A stretch of 64,000 nucleotides of DNA from Bagarius yarrelli. Its lineage: Eukaryota; Chordata; Actinopteri; Siluriformes; Sisoridae. Below the pieces are notes generated by a model. The model saw only the letters and a program-made list of their open reading frames with translations, ran no database searches and had not been told where the DNA came from. The DNA lies in the NCBI GenBank assembly GCA_005784505.1, contig VCAZ01000045.1, forward strand, positions 2,516,501 to 2,580,500, written 5' to 3'. The position numbers and the translations under genes are program-made. Of this stretch, positions 54,391 to 64,000 are shown piece by piece. Positions within the stretch are counted from its first letter, which is position 1. Every line of letters begins with the position of its first letter.

Positions 54391-54884
54391 TAAATTCTCG
54401 GAAATTAGACAGTCGAGGATTGGAGGAAACGTTCCGATATTTGTCCTTTTTTCACCTTCCTTTGGTGCCAACTATCAAAAATATAACTGTTCTTGGCTGT
54501 TCTTTCCTGCCATCTTTATCCAGTCTGTCTATTCTCCTTTAAGCTCCCTTATCAAGAATCCAAATACTGGATTTCCGGAAATCTAAAACGATGTCGGATG
54601 TAAATGCTACCTTTGGCCTGTATCTCAAATGACTTGATGCATTGCCGAGCCGCTACATTATTGCAGATTGGATGATTGCGGTAATAAAATTGGCCAGTGT
54701 GTATGCTGAAAACATATGATGCATATTTTGCTTTCGGTAATGCTGGACTGAAAGTCGGAGAACTAAAAGTCAAGATAATGATCTGAATATATGTAATACC
54801 ATATCTATTTTTCCATGAAATTGTGTATCATGCACAGTGTAGCAAGAAACATGGATAATAATCTCTGGGCAAAAACCAAAAAAA
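54391..54884. other. No gene seen
   Basis: Unrecognised sequence with chance frames of 73-89 codons. Confidence 0.35.
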
Positions 54885-55075
54885 AAAACAACCTGTACAA
54901 GGTACAAAACTGGGACACAAATAGACATACACATTAAACATCTTGGTAGCCTATAACACATAGATTTGGACTGCAGGAAAAAACAGGATAACTGGAAGAA
55001 ACCACAAAAGTACAGGAAGGATCTGCAAACTACCAATACAAAACAGCACTGGGAATCAAACCCATGCGTCATTTT
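54885..55075 (-). repeat. Degenerate SINE-B-like copy
   Basis: GGACTGCAGGAAAAAACAGG, AACTGGAAGAAACCAC, ATCTGCAAACTACC and GGGAATCAAACCCATG follow in the order of a reversed SINE-B head and core, strongly mutated. Confidence 0.5.
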
Positions 55076-55659
55076 GACTTTTACGTCTTTAATGTGATGA
55101 CGCGTTAGGAGAGATTTTTGTTCTAAAATTAACCCTGCCCCTCCGTGACGGCTGCATGCTAGAACAGCTGCTTTTTTTGCAGTCGCTGACTGGCTCATCA
55201 CGAAACATGCAGTATTTGCAAATTAGCTTAGGAACAATGACTTTTCGCAGGGACGAGAGCCAGGAATTTTTTTTAGCTGCCAATTTATTGCATCCTTTCA
55301 CAGTGCACAGATGTGTCATTATGGTCTCTTTGTCTGTCCCTACCAGAGCTCTTTAATGAGATGAGAAGTTGTTTTGGGACTCATTTATGCATCAGCTCAA
55401 TGCAACTGTATAGTTTCTCACTGCCTCCAAGCATAACAGTCACAGTCTGATATTATTATGGAATATTATTGTCTGTATTTATTACCTGTCTCAACCTTAG
55501 ACACTGATGTCTTTAGTTTATTTCAGAATTTTGAACATTGCTTTAGCAATTTATACTTTAATTTGTATTGGGTTCTTTGTTAAAACAATGTTTTGGGGAA
55601 CTGAAAACAACCTTTTTTTAAATGATCTTTAATATTTATTTATTTTATTCTACCTAGAA
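55076..55659. other. No gene seen
   Basis: 55120-55360 has mixed composition and overlapping frames on both strands (66-143 codons, partly over the SINE-B copy). None resembles a known protein. Confidence 0.35.
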
Positions 55660-55755
55660 CGCCTCATATTTATCCAACTGAGCAGCTTAAGGTCCAGCAG
55701 TGGAAGCTTGGTGATCCTGGGAAATATTTCAAACTCACTAAGCGGCTTCCATATT
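55660..55755 (-). repeat. SINE-A fragment, diverged
   Basis: ATATTTATCCAACTGAGCAG, GTCCAGCAGTGGAAGCTTGG and TGGGAAATATTTCAAACTCA keep the reversed SINE-A order with large losses. Confidence 0.5.
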
Positions 55756-56118
55756 CTACACTGTAACATTCAACTGTCTTATTTTTATTAGATTAGGCCT
55801 GCAGTTTTATACGTTTTATTTTTAATTATAATTACACCTCTACGCAAAGGTGCCTAAATCTTATAAATACTGTGCAGTTCTCATATTTACCACCCTGGTG
55901 GTATAAAACCTTTTGCACTGACATCTGATGAGCTGACTGGCAATCAGAGATGGTTGTGGGGTATTTTCAAAAATGCTGCCCCTGATAAGCATTAACATTC
56001 TTTACATGTCACATTTGACAGTGGTGGTTATTGGCTTATATTAAAACCCAGACAAATCTTTATGAATGAATTGGATTTTTGTTTTTACTTAGCCCACTAG
56101 GGGCAAAAACGCTTATAT
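55756..56118. other. No gene seen
   Basis: AT-rich spacer. Confidence 0.35.
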
Positions 56119-56345
56119 CAGGGGTCCCTAAACAATTTTTTGGGTGAGGGCCACATAATTATCTCTTGGTTGCTCTGAGGATTTCAAATGTGTGATCAAC
56201 GTTTCTGTAAGTAGTAGATGGTGTTACGAAAGCAACACATATACTTTTAATTATATTCTTGATCGTTCTAATGAACGAAATGACTCGAGAAAAGATTCAT
56301 TCATTTTGCTCAAAGGGCCGAGTCGGTAAACTGATCCGAATGTCC
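56119..56345 (+). mobile_element. hAT-type MITE fragment
   Basis: CAGGGGTCCCTAAACAATTT followed by GGGTGAGGGCCACATAATTA is the start of a common hAT MITE of vertebrates. At 56280-56340, TTTTGCTCAAAGGGCCGAGT belongs to another fish repeat. The right end of the first element is missing. Confidence 0.5.
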
Positions 56346-57163
56346 CATCACTTTTTTATTCTAGAATCAAAAGTCTTTACACATCAATGTGTAAAAAGCT
56401 GATCAGTTGCCATAACCTGTTTATGTCTAGACTCTCTAAACTAAACTTGAAGAGTTGTTATGTAATAACATAATAAACCAATCAAAGGGCATCTGACTGT
56501 CTAATCTAAGCAAAAATATGCATGAATAAAATCTGCTTTACACTAACCAAAATTCTGAGGCTTTTTTTTTTAATTCAGCACCTGAATTTGTAACTCTGCA
56601 TGTCTACAAGAGCATTTTGAACCCATTCGAAAGCCCTACTGTTAATTTTAATATCCATCCCCACTTTACTGGTTTAACTGTCTAGCTCCTAAGGTGTGCA
56701 TAAGAAAAATACTCACACTGTGATAGAAAAGTATCAACTTCCTGCTGTGTTATGATCCTGTCTGGTTTCAGCTGTAAGTTCTTGCTTCAACGCAGTAATA
56801 ACTATTTTGTCTCCCTCATCACAGCAGTCGAAATCTCCATTCATCAGCTAAAAGAATGACTCACCTTGCTAAAACGCTCTGCTTCTGGAAATATCTAGCA
56901 AGCAAAAGCATTCTCTTTCATCAGGTTCCTATGTTTGTGAGTGATGCTTTGGGGTGTGTTTGTATTCAACACCTATTGCCCAGAGGGACAAAGTAGAAGT
57001 AGAAGGTGTGCACATGCATAAACATGAAGGTGTGTGTTGAGTTTTATTCCAACATCACACTCATCGCAAGGTGAGCTGTGTGCTTGATCTGGCCAGGGCC
57101 CATATTTGGTCTTCTGGATGAAGTTTGATTAGATTTCTAAGGTTATTGTACTTTGTTTAAATA
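56346..57163. other. No gene seen
   Basis: AT-rich. Nothing recognised. Confidence 0.35.
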
Positions 57164-57230
57164 TACAGCGTTTAGCAGATGCTCTCATCCAGAGCAACAT
57201 ATAAAAGTACTTTAAGTCACATCATTGAAC
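57164..57230 (-). repeat. SINE-A tail fragment
   Basis: ACAGCGTTTAGCAGATGCTC and CATCCAGAGCAACAT match the reversed SINE-A 3' end. Confidence 0.55.
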
Positions 57231-57246
57231 AGCTTAATAATGGTAA

Positions 57247-57623
57247 CAGGGCCGATCTGTAGCAAAGGCGACATAAGCAGTTGCCTAGGATGCTAAATGA
57301 CTGGGGGGCACCGCACGAGTGGGTTTTTTTTAATCACCCTCTTGTGAACATTGTGTGTTCCTACACCCGTATTATAAGCAAAAATATTTTTGCCAATTAA
57401 CAAGATTTTCAAGCTGAACTGATTAGAATATTTTAGAAGTAAATAACAATGACATTAACGAAAAATCATGATATTCGGACTAATTAGAAAATATATTAGG
57501 GTTTTTTAAGCTTTTTTCTTGATTTGCACTCTGGATTTTTTTTTTGTGGAAGGGTGTGTATGTAAATGGGGGCGTAAATCTACAATCTCGTCTAGGCCGC
57601 AACCACAGCCTGGGTCGGCCCTG
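57247..57623. mobile_element. hAT-type MITE with inverted ends
   Basis: The left end CAGGGCCGATCTGTAGC and the right end (reverse of CAGGGCCGACCCAGGC) are inverted. Subterminal AAGGCGACATAAGCAGTTGC at the left and GTCTAGGCCGCAACCACAGC at the right match a common cypriniform/catfish MITE. The flanking octamers AATGGTAA and ACTGGTTC share five of eight bases, so a hAT duplication is only suggested. Confidence 0.7.
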
Positions 57624-58361
57624 ACTGGTTCCTAACAATCTGCAAAAACTGTTGAAATAAGGTGCGTCTCCAATCATCTCTTGAAGACATCCAGTGACAC
57701 TGCTGTCCTGACACCGATGGGAGGTTAGGCAGACCTACCATGCGTCTTAGGGGATGGTGTGATTCTGGATCTAAAGGTTCATAGTGCATTATTGCGGCAT
57801 CCAGGGGCACCCAAATAAAATTCTGCTTAGAGCCCTTTAAAGGATTGGTGCGGCCTTGGCTAACTGCATTAGTGCTTTTTTTGCTACAGTTAATAATGAA
57901 CATTAGGGGATAGAATATTATATATTTTTTAGACATCCATAAAATAAAAAATAAAATACAATTAGTGCAAAAGTTTATTCACACAAGTTGATCATTAATT
58001 AGTAGCTGCACAGATATCATTTTGTCACTGATAAAATATTTCATCCTAACCAAATCCTATTAGGATATAACTCTGCCTCCAGGAGTGGATTAAACTAAAA
58101 AACCCTCTAATACAGAAACACAACACTGCCTCAGCCATTTATACTTAGTGTGGTAATTAATTAAATCAGTTTGCATGAAATGCCAGCCAACCAAATACCA
58201 CATCCCTGTGTGTTTTAGACATACTACAAAGAGCAAAAGAAATTTCTATGCTATTTATGTTGGCTAAAATCAGACAATTTATCTTTAAAAATTAAATCCA
58301 AAGCAAAACAACCATTTCTGTAGTTCATTATATCGCAACTGGAACTTTTACATCATACATG
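57624..58361. other. No gene seen
   Basis: A minus-strand frame of 114 codons (57592-57936) overlaps the MITE end and resembles nothing known. The segment 57640-57870 is less AT-rich than its surroundings and may be an old repeat. Confidence 0.35.
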
Positions 58362-58553
58362 GGGAGGTAGTGGTGCAGTAGTTACAGTATTGGAATGCTA
58401 ATTGGAAGATCAGGGTTTTGATTCCCAGTGCCATCAAGTTACCACTGTTGGGCCCCAGAGCTAGGCCCTTGACCCCCAATTGTTTAGCTACATAAAAGAG
58501 ATAAATGTAAGTCGCAGTAGATAAAGGCATCTGCCAAATGCAGCAAATGTAAA
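58362..58553 (+). repeat. SINE-A
   Basis: GGTAGTGGTGCAGTAGTTAC head, GGTTTTGATTCCCAGTGCC box B, AGGCCCTTGACCCCC and GTAAGTCGCAGTAGATAAAG tail ending CAGCAAATGTAAAT. Confidence 0.88.
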
Positions 58554-59383
58554 TTTAAGCAATACCAGTTGGCGTAAAACAGGGCTAAGCCTTTTATATA
58601 TATATATAAAGTCAAATAAAATAACTGTAAAACCGGCTAATGTAAGCAATCATTTAAGAGCTTAAGGTTTTTAAGTTGAAGTTGCCTAATAGTTAAACTA
58701 CCATTTTTTTGTCTAATGTTCTAATGCATTGAAAACATTTTTCGTTAGAAGAGAGAGAGACAGAACTTACGTTGTCAATGTTTACGGAATATTTTGGAAT
58801 CTAGCACAACAGCACCAGCAGCCATACAAAAAAAGTTTAGTGCTATTTTTTTCTAGCCTGTGCTGTAAATTCATGTAGCATTCAATGTTTTACATTGTGC
58901 GATTTTGCACTAAGATTCGGTTGTCCGAGAAAAATGTTTAAATTTCTATAATCCTACTCAAAAATCTGTTCAGTGTTATTTCCTCCATTGGAAATTCTGT
59001 CATTATACATTTCAGACACTTTTCCGCAGTGTGACTTCTCCTAGGACAACTGTCAAACCCATAACCAATAAGAATGTCAACCACCAATAACACAATTAAC
59101 CTGCTTGGGAAAATGTCCAAACAATTTCGATAGGCAGTATAGAAAGGAGAAAAAAAACCTATTGAGGCATGTCATGAGCAAAATGAGCTTTTGTGTGCTG
59201 TTAGCTACTATTTAGTGAGAGAACACAGGTTACTGAAAGACACATTAATGACGTTAAATTCCAGACGAGTCTTCTTCTGTGGGAGTGTTTTTTTTGACAC
59301 GTCCTAGATTTAATAATCATTTGGGTTGAATTTTTGAAAAACCTTTATTAAGCATCATTATTCCTGAAATAATTAAATAATGG
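58554..59383. other. No gene seen
   Basis: AT-rich sequence, with a short TA run at 58593-58608. Confidence 0.35.
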
Positions 59384-59553
59384 GGGCAGCATGGTGGCTT
59401 AGTGGTTACCACTGTTGCCTCACAGCAAAAAGGCCCGGGTTGATCTCCCAATGATTAGTGAATCTTAAATTGCTTATAGGAGTGTGTGTGTAGCCATGTG
59501 ATGGACTGGCAACCTGTCCAGAGTGTACCCCTCCTGCCTTTTACCTTTTAGAG
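59384..59553 (+). repeat. SINE-B with head, internal deletion and no tail
   Basis: GGCAGCATGGTGGCTTAGTG head and the GCCTCACAGC segment, then a jump to GATTAGTGAATCTTAAATTG and GACTGGCAACCTGTCCAG. The copy ends at a MITE. Confidence 0.85.
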
Positions 59554-60004
59554 CTCCCAACTCAAATTACTCGTATGTCAAATAAATTTTCCCCACTGAA
59601 GTGAATTGAAACCCGGGTCCCCCAAAAAACACCGCAATTTTTTTTGTTAGATGTTTTTAAGAAAAGAAAATAAACTTATAAACAAGGAAATATTGTATAA
59701 AAAAACAATACAATAGAATGTAACGCAATAAACTTTTTTTTTATTATTATTTAGATTGGACTTCACTTGCTAACGCACTTGCTAACATGCATGAATGACT
59801 AGCTATTGAGTGAGACACAGGATGCTGGATGGGATGTTAAGACGCTTGACTGTGGCGATCGCTACACCACCTAGCGGTCGGATGTCTAAAGCTGGAGCTT
59901 AACCCAAATTTTAGCTCGCAACTTAAAGCAAAAAATCGGCCGAGAGTCGACTTGTATTCTGAAAAAATCATTAGTTAGGACAATCATAAGTTAAGGTACC
60001 GCTG
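59554..60004 (-). mobile_element. Tc1/mariner-type MITE, one end only
   Basis: The right end, read on the minus strand, is CAGCGGTACCTTAACTTATG with a TA beyond, a well-known fish MITE terminus. CAACTCAAATTACTCGTATG at 59560 is the inner part of the other end; its outermost bases are replaced by the SINE-B. Confidence 0.6.
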
Positions 60005-60652
60005 TACTTATTTTTTCGATTCGTTTATTTATTTATATTATTATTTTCACACCCTTTTCACGTTCTCACTTTAATATTACTTTCATTAAGAATACTTTTT
60101 TTTAGGTTTGTGTAGTGGTTTGGCCAACATCTTCCTTACTGATGCCATGTGACCTCAGGATGTAATGCATTGCTCAAGCAGAACAGCTTTATAGTCAAAC
60201 TATTGACAGCTTTACAAGTTTAGTCTCCCATCTAATATCCAATATCTGATTCCTGCCACTGCATATGAAGGTGATGTTTGTGGACGAGGTTGGAAAAAAA
60301 TAGCTGTAAGGAAAAGCCTTATTTATACTCCGGCATGAGTCATCAGTATAGATTTGGCTTTGTGTCTCTCCATCCTACACACTTTAGTGTTTGTGTTTCA
60401 GACATGAATCCTAACAGGAATCTTTAATATGATTAGAAATCTTAAAAGGATGCTTAGAAGTCTTAAAACAAAAAATTATTTTATTAACGGAATTAAAAAT
60501 GAATTATGTTCAATAAGTCCATGTTAGCATCAAAGCAAAAAGCCACCACTTACACAAATATATATATGTGTGTGTGTGTATTTATGCTAATACATATAAA
60601 TGCATATGTGCGTAACTGTAAAGAAAGCCAAACTTCTTTCTCTTATCCATTT
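60005..60652. other. No gene seen
   Basis: AT-rich with a small TG array at 60564-60580. Confidence 0.35.
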
Positions 60653-60838
60653 ACATTAGATTTAGATTTACATTCACAGCATTAAGTAGCCCCTTCTTAA
60701 TCCAGAGCGATTTACATACTGAGCAATTGGGGGTTAAGGGCCTTGCTGAGGGGCCAAGCAGTGCCAACTTGCTGGGAATCGAACCCTGATTTTCCAGATT
60801 TCAGGTCAACACCTCAATCACTGCGCTAGCACTTATCC
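60653..60838 (-). repeat. SINE-A, reverse
   Basis: Tail TTTACATTCACAGCATTAAG, middle GGGGGTTAAGGGCCTTGC and box B GGTTCGATTCCCAGC (reverse) are all seen. Confidence 0.85.
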
Positions 60839-61001
60839 AATACACTATCTTGCCTAACGTTTGTGGTCACATGATCATTACAAACATATGTGGATTTGAA
60901 ACATTTTACTCCAGATTTACTCCCAATTTTGCTGTTAGATTAATCTCCACTTTGCTAGTAACACTTTCCACTACAATTTGGAGCTTGAATGTAAGATATG
61001 T

Positions 61002-61172
61002 GGGGAGGTGGTGGCTCAGTGGTTAAGTTGTTGAACTGCTAATTGGAAGATCAGGGTTCGATTCCCAGCACCATTAAATTGCCACTGCAGGACCTCTAAT
61101 TGCTAAGTTGTATAAAATGAGATAAATGTAAGTCGCTCTGGATAAGGACATCTATCAAATGCCTTAAATGTA
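61002..61172 (+). repeat. SINE-A
   Basis: GGTGGTGGCTCAGTGGTTAAG head, GGTTCGATTCCCAGCACC box B, a shortened middle and GTAAGTCGCTCTGGATAAGG tail. Confidence 0.88.
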
Positions 61173-61204
61173 CATTTGGCTACAATATTTTTAATGTGAT
61201 CAAA

Positions 61205-61330
61205 CACTAACATCAGGTGAGGATGTCTGGGGTGCAGTCAGCGTTTCCAGTTCATCCCAAAGGTGTTTAGTGGTGTTCGGTTGAGAGATTTGTGCAGGAC
61301 ACTCGTTTTCTTTCCAACCATAACACACCA
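61205..61330 (-). pseudogene. Tc1-type transposase fragment, reverse
   Basis: On the minus strand, CACCTTTGGGATGAACTGG-like sequence (61250-61268) lies between material matching the catalytic core of the same Tc1-like element as at 9290 and 41449. GGGTGCAGTC at 61230 and TGCAGGACACTCG at 61292 belong to it. Confidence 0.6.
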
Positions 61331-61516
61331 TGAAACATACATACAAAGACATTCTAGACAACTGTGTGCTTTACTTTTTTTTGGAGAGGAACAACTCACA
61401 CTGACTCTATATGATTTATAAAAAGGAATAATATAAAGGAGTCATAATCACACTACCCGCTGTTTAAAATAAAATTATTTATAAAACACACTCTCCGGTA
61501 AAAAGGCATCCAAATG
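61331..61516. other. No gene seen
   Basis: Short spacer. Confidence 0.35.
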
Positions 61517-61745
61517 AGGATGGGTTTCGTTTGAGTCTGGTTCCTCTGTAGGTTTCTTCCTTTCACCATCGAAAGAAGGTTTTTCCAGTCATGATCGCCC
61601 TAGGCTTGCTAATGAGGGATGGTTTTTTTTCTAAATATTTATCATGGACTTTTTTTGTATTGTTTTTATGTTCTGTAAAGCTGCATTGAGACAATGTCTA
61701 TTGGTTAAAAGTTGTATAAATAAATAAATATATAAATAAAGCTAT
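61517..61745 (+). repeat. LINE 3' tail (L2/CR1-group-like)
   Basis: GTCTGGTTCCTCTGTAGGTT, TTTCTTCCTTTCACCATC and TCTGTAAAGCTGCATTGAGA with CAATGTCTATTGG are the 3' untranslated end of a common fish LINE, followed by a TAAATAAATA tail. Confidence 0.7.
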
Positions 61746-61774
61746 ATAATAGAATTGAAAAAAGGACGACATTA

Positions 61775-61820
61775 AGACCTGGTAGTGAGGTGTCCACAAA
61801 CTTTTGGCAACATATATATG
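61775..61820 (+). repeat. Tc1-type MITE right terminus
   Basis: GAGGTGTCCACAAACTTTTG followed by GCAACATATATA is the terminal repeat of the Tc1-like element whose body fragment lies at 61205-61330. Confidence 0.65.
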
Positions 61821-61867
61821 TTATCAGAGAATAACCTGCAGTATAATAGCATAGAAAAAAGATGATT

Positions 61868-61869
<2 letters not shown>

Positions 61870-61932
<63 letters not shown>
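61870..61932. repeat. TA microsatellite
   Basis: About 31 TA units without interruption. Confidence 0.97.
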
Positions 61933-61934
<2 letters not shown>

Positions 61935-63404
61935 CAATTAAAAAAAAATGAAAAGTGTATCAGAGACTTAACAAAATGGCTGAGACAGAATATTAGTAGG
62001 AGGCAAACAGAGCATAAGATAATGGAGAGAGGAAGAGAGTGTGTGTGTATTTGTGTCGTTGGTAATGGATAGCAATCACGGAGCATGTTTGTTAAAGTGG
62101 TGACAGGACCTTCCAGTTGCTTAGGAAAAAGACAAGAGGGAAAAGATGTGTAGAGATTTTCTGTCAGCCCATGATAAACTTAGTGTGGGGTAATGAGGCT
62201 TTCGCAGGTGTGGTCACTACTGCCGGCTAGGACCAGGGACGAAGCCATTCCGGTCGCTGGGTCATAAAAGAGAAGAACTGAAAAGCATTGATCGGAAGAC
62301 ACATTGTAGATTCGGCAGAGTGAAACATTGAAGAAAGAAAGAAGAAAACCAGGAAGTGTAATTTATGCTAATTCGAAACAGACGCTGTTGTGCATTGGAC
62401 ATTGATGAAGCAAAACATTTGTGCTGGGTTTATACGCTCTATTACTGTTGCTAAACAGTAGTGCTGTCGACGTATGAGACAGTGTAGATAATATATAAAC
62501 ACAAAACCTTTTTGTGGAAAAACGTGCAAGCTAAAACCCTAAACAACAAAAACACATGACAAAGAGAGATGAAACACAGATTGTCTAAACATTTTTTTCA
62601 CCCTAGAAAAGGACAACATTTGAGTTTCGGTGTAAAAAAGGGTGTAATTTTCAGTAAACCATTTACAACTTAACACTATTAGGTTGTATTATATTACCTT
62701 TGCAAGATAGACAAATTATTAGCTTTTTAAGCTAATTAGTAGTATGAGCTAACTTTCTGTCAAACTTCCCAGAGCGCACTGATGCATAGAAACACTGTTT
62801 TGTGCAGTTACACATTTGTTTGTCTTGAAACTGACATCATATATAAACAGATTTCAGTAGTTTTAATCTACTGAATTTTTTATTCGTGTCTCTGCTATTT
62901 TCTACCTTTTGCTAATTTTATCACAATGGTTAATATTGAACTGACATGGAAATTTATAGCTTTTGGCTACGATACATGTTTTTTTGTTATTAAGTGTAAA
63001 CCAATACCTGCATACCAGACAATGTACTATGTTCTATTTAGTGTAAATGAGACAACACAGCTTTTACCTTTGTTCCTTCAACCCAATTTACTGTAATTCA
63101 ATAGCAGAACAAATCAAATTGCATCTAAATCTGCACCCAAATACTAATTTTTAATTCCGTGTTCATTTTAGATAAAAATTTTTACATGTAAACGGTGCAT
63201 CCTCTTAGAGATTGAGAAGACACCCTGTGGTAAATGCTTTTAAAATGTCATAGCCATAGACAAGCCACACATCTCCTTAACCTCAATATAAGACTATTTG
63301 GCAAAAAGACTTCTCGTATCCCGTGTCAGATTGTCTATGGAATGATTTCTTCTATAAAAATGTCTAATGAATTGTGGTCACTCAGTAAAGGGGCTACAAG
63401 GTTA
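61933..63404. other. No gene seen
   Basis: 62000-62440 is purine-rich with mixed composition and no recognised repeat. The rest is AT-rich. Confidence 0.35.
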
Positions 63405-63600
63405 AGGGCTCAAATGGTTAAGGTGCCTAGTTGTTGATAGGAAGACCTGGGTTTAAGCTCCACCACTGCCAGTAAGACATTGTTGGGTCCTCGAGCAAGA
63501 ACCTCAACCCTTCCTGCTCCATGGGGTGCTGTATAATAGCTGACCCTGCACTTTCCAAGACGGGAAGTATATGTGACAATTTACATTTACTGGATAGCAT
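63405..63600 (+). repeat. tRNA-derived SINE, related to SINE-A
   Basis: CTCAAATGGTTAAGGTGCCT head and CTGGGTTTAAGCTCCACC box-B-like, then TTGTTGGGTCCTCGAGCAAG, TGCTCCATGGGGTGCTGTAT and a tail with ACAATTTACATTTACTGG. The middle differs from SINE-A, so it is a sister family. Confidence 0.6.
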
Positions 63601-64000
63601 CTAGAAAGGTCTAGAATACTATGATTTTCCTGTGGAAGATATGAAATCCAAAGCCAATAAATAATACTATTGTGAATAAATAGGAAAATTTCCCAGAGTA
63701 TGTTCCAATATCTAGTGGAAGGATTTTTATAAAACATATGGAACAAGAACCAATAAGCCACAGAATAATGATAGTCTCATTAGTTACAAAAGTGTAAGTA
63801 AAAAGTACAGTCAGCGCTGATTGATCCTCCGCTGATGTGCTAGTGATTGTCCTTAAGCAGATGTCGTCCCTTTGGGTTGCTTTTAGTACAGCAGGAGGAT
63901 TTTTACACTCTGATGGCTGCTGGCAGACAAACTCCAACTTCCTGGCATGCTGTGTTAGTGGGTGGATTTCTGGGGAAAATTACAGGCTGGCTGCCATGTT
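63601..64000. other. No confirmed gene at the right edge
   Basis: A minus-strand frame of 108 codons (63611-63937) begins in balanced sequence near 63800-64000 and runs into AT-rich sequence that encodes hydrophobic residues. I do not recognise it. An exon crossing the window edge cannot be excluded. Confidence 0.3.

Noticed and set aside
63611..63937. 108-codon minus-strand frame as a host exon at the edge
   Set aside because: No recognisable domain; AT-rich hydrophobic tail. Left as unconfirmed.

Overview
The window reads as noncoding, repeat-laden nuclear DNA of a teleost fish. The evidence is the repeat content: many copies of a tRNA-derived SINE whose 3' part carries the fish-wide motif GCGTCTGCCAAATG, a second fish SINE-like family with a GAATGAATG tail, a Tc1 transposon of the common fish type, DIRS-like and RTE-like retroelement remnants, several hAT and Tc1 MITEs, and long microsatellites. 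An ostariophysan, possibly a catfish, is my best guess, because the two SINE families resemble the Mermaid/Merman-type repeats known from channel catfish. That placement is from memory and is inference. I find no bacterial gene organisation, no tRNA or rRNA gene, and no host protein-coding exon I can name. Nearly all open frames in the window fall inside repeats or are chance frames.

Names used below. SINE-A is the tRNA-derived family with head GTAGCACAGTGGTTAAGG, box-B-like GGTTCGATTCCCAGCACC and the GTCTGCCAAATG tail (about 20 copies and fragments). SINE-B is the family with head GGCTTAGTGGTTAGCAC, core CACAGTCCAAAAACATGTATG and GAATGAATG tail (11 copies and fragments). Several SINE-B copies are 5'-truncated and flanked by target-site duplications.

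Layout. 1-5 kb: a foldback MITE remnant, a dispersed repeat present twice (one copy split by SINE-B with an 8-bp duplication), three SINE-B copies, TAA and TA microsatellites, and the 5' end of a hAT element with part of a BED zinc finger. 5.8-8 kb: a complete but inactivated Tc1 element (5860-7405) and a hAT-like MITE. 9-15 kb: Tc1 and SINE fragments, polypyrimidine tracts and an 18-bp minisatellite. 15.2-15.9 kb: a 5'-truncated LINE insertion with a 10-bp duplication and an internal 36-bp repeat hairpin. 18.3-18.9 kb: promoter and gag region of a DIRS-like element. 22-23 kb: compound microsatellites in a 296-bp tandem duplication. 25.3-27 kb: a MITE split by a LINE fragment, then a decayed endogenous retrovirus env. 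30-30.9 kb: a DIRS-like reverse transcriptase remnant. 31.5-33.6 kb: a 2.1-kb minisatellite. 36 kb: a second LINE copy with the same 36-bp expansion. 37.9-46 kb: three LTR-like elements, one a clear solo LTR with a 5-bp duplication. 48.5 kb: an L2-like LINE remnant. 51-64 kb: more SINEs, MITEs, a LINE 3' tail and a TA microsatellite.

Nothing here works together as a pathway. The coherent story is repeat biology: insertion, truncation, nesting, and tandem expansion inside coding parts of retroelements. I see no convincing undescribed functional system. The most unusual structure is the recurrent 12-codon (36-bp) expansion at the same place in two LINE copies, one of which forms a large hairpin.
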